Assembly (NCBI GenBank): GCA_018985235.1
Contig: JADGIG010000016.1
Location: 1-48,642, forward strand
Reading direction: 5' to 3'
DNA from: Sanchytrium tribonematis
Taxonomy: Eukaryota > Sanchytriomycota > Sanchytriomycetes > Sanchytriales > Sanchytriaceae
Length of the DNA stretch: 48,642 nt
The notes beneath the pieces are model-generated. The model searched no databases. It saw nothing but the letters and a program-made list of their open reading frames with translations, and was not told the DNA's origin. Positions 47,975 to 48,642 of this stretch are shown one piece after another. The position numbers and the translations under genes are program-made. Each line of letters begins with the position of its first letter. Within the stretch, counting starts at the first letter, position 1.

Positions 47975-48642
47975 ATGTCAAATCGCTTCATTGATGGTAT
48001 AAAATTTTTAACAGACTTTAAAAATAAGAAATTTGTTTTAAGATACAGCGATATAAGTGAACGTGCAAAAAATGTCGCTTATCTACATATGCAATTACTC
48101 GTAAAAGACGCGAGTTTACTTGCGTCGCTTGTTATAGATGTTTCCGAAACAATTGTAATTCATTCCGGCGAAGCTTTTTCTAAGGGTAAGAAAGATAAAT
48201 ATATTAGCGATGGAGTACAAGAGCGAATTACTCAACTACTAGATATTGCTATCCAAATGTTGTATATTGGAGTAAATTTTGGTGCTCAAATATTAAAGAA
48301 TGCCTCCTTAAATAGCAAAAAATTCGAGGAAAAAGTAGAAGAGATTGTAAAGCTCGTGAAAGATGTTTTTATGAGTCAAAGCCAAGAAGAATTCGAAAAT
48401 AGCTGCTCAAACATACTAAATCAGTTGAACACTGTTAGAACACGATTAAAGCTTTACCCATATATTACGCTAATGATTGAAATTGACCTAGTCTTAGAAA
48501 ATTTGACTATTATGAGCAATGGCGGTAGAATGCTTCACTCTAATTGTATCAGGATATCCACGAATGCAAGAGTTATAAAGCCTCAAAGTGGTAGTAATAA
48601 TGGCTCAAAAGAACTTGCAATATCAGAGGAAATTGGCGAAGA
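47975..48642 (+). CDS. Unknown helical protein, N-terminal part (cut by window edge)
   Basis: An ATG opens a frame that stays open for 222 codons to the right edge. The visible part is mostly helical and polar, with alternating leucine/isoleucine positions (QERITQLLDIAIQMLYIGVN; FEEKVEEIVKLVKDVFMSQS; FENSCSNILNQLNTVRTRLK), then a Ser/Asn-rich stretch. No motif or family is recognised from this portion. No tiny-intron candidate breaks it. It shares a 41-bp divergent promoter region with the UPF0538 gene. Confidence 0.65.
   Translation, partial: MSNRFIDGIKFLTDFKNKKFVLRYSDISERAKNVAYLHMQLLVKDASLLASLVIDVSETIVIHSGEAFSKGKKDKYISDGVQERITQLLDIAIQMLYIGVNFGAQILKNASLNSKKFEEKVEEIVKLVKDVFMSQSQEEFENSCSNILNQLNTVRTRLKLYPYITLMIEIDLVLENLTIMSNGGRMLHSNCIRISTNARVIKPQSGSNNGSKELAISEEIGE

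Overview
The window is nuclear DNA from a eukaryote with an AT-rich, intron-sparse and very compact genome. It is dense with protein genes on both strands, and I see no tRNA, rRNA, transposon or CRISPR. The gene set points to an early-diverging, flagellated member of the fungal lineage (chytrid-, aphelid-, rozellid- or sanchytrid-like). Fungal-type genes are TUP1 with its N-terminal coiled coil, HIS3, the fused para-aminobenzoate synthase, an MTD1-type methylene-THF dehydrogenase, PAM17, GDT1, PAT1 and a fungal-type Cys-rich domain. Alongside them are genes usually missing from terrestrial yeasts: ciliary IFT46, a Hippo/MST kinase with a SARAH domain, a severin-like actin protein and a long XMAP215 protein. 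The species assignment is inference.

Layout. 1-5.0 kb: end of topoisomerase I, IFT46, an unknown protein, an mL53-like mitoribosomal protein, threonyl-tRNA synthetase, a membrane RING E3. 5-10 kb: F-box/LRR protein, ABCG transporter, Ariadne-type RBR E3. 10-15.5 kb: NAD-isocitrate dehydrogenase, PAM17, PABA synthase, proteasome regulator PI31, HIS3, ubiquitin-eS31. 15.5-20.6 kb: GDT1, type II PI4-kinase, homeodomain protein, MTD1, MST kinase. 20.6-26.3 kb: STT3, Cys-rich protein, PDH E2, methyltransferase, isovaleryl-CoA dehydrogenase. 26.3-35 kb: XMAP215, unknown membrane proteins, severin, branched-chain E2. 35-41.3 kb: DGAT1, cytochrome bc1 hinge protein, two small unknown genes, TUP1, a tiny membrane ORF, PAT1. 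41.3-48.6 kb: isoleucyl-tRNA synthetase, NDUFA4/B12D-like protein, small coiled-coil and secreted proteins, ankyrin/coiled-coil protein, UPF0538 protein, and a truncated unknown gene at the right edge.

The standout result is the introns. Thirteen introns can be placed in twelve genes, eleven because the conserved protein resumes exactly after removal and two on weaker family evidence. Eleven are exactly 19 nt and two are 20 nt. All begin with GT, end with AG, and carry a YTNAY branch-site match at one fixed place with its adenosine 6 nt from the 3' end. None is a multiple of three, and none lies in the first third of a coding sequence. Several separate an essential C-terminal module (SARAH domain, last WD40 blade, STT3 catalytic domain, tRNA-synthetase anticodon domain) from the rest of the protein.

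Functionally the window is mostly housekeeping: translation, mitochondrial metabolism and import, N-glycosylation, ubiquitin ligation, lipid synthesis, and histidine and folate synthesis. Isovaleryl-CoA dehydrogenase and branched-chain E2 together imply mitochondrial leucine breakdown. Gene spacing is often 6-40 bp, including head-to-head pairs about 20-40 bp apart and one tail-to-tail pair whose stop codons abut.
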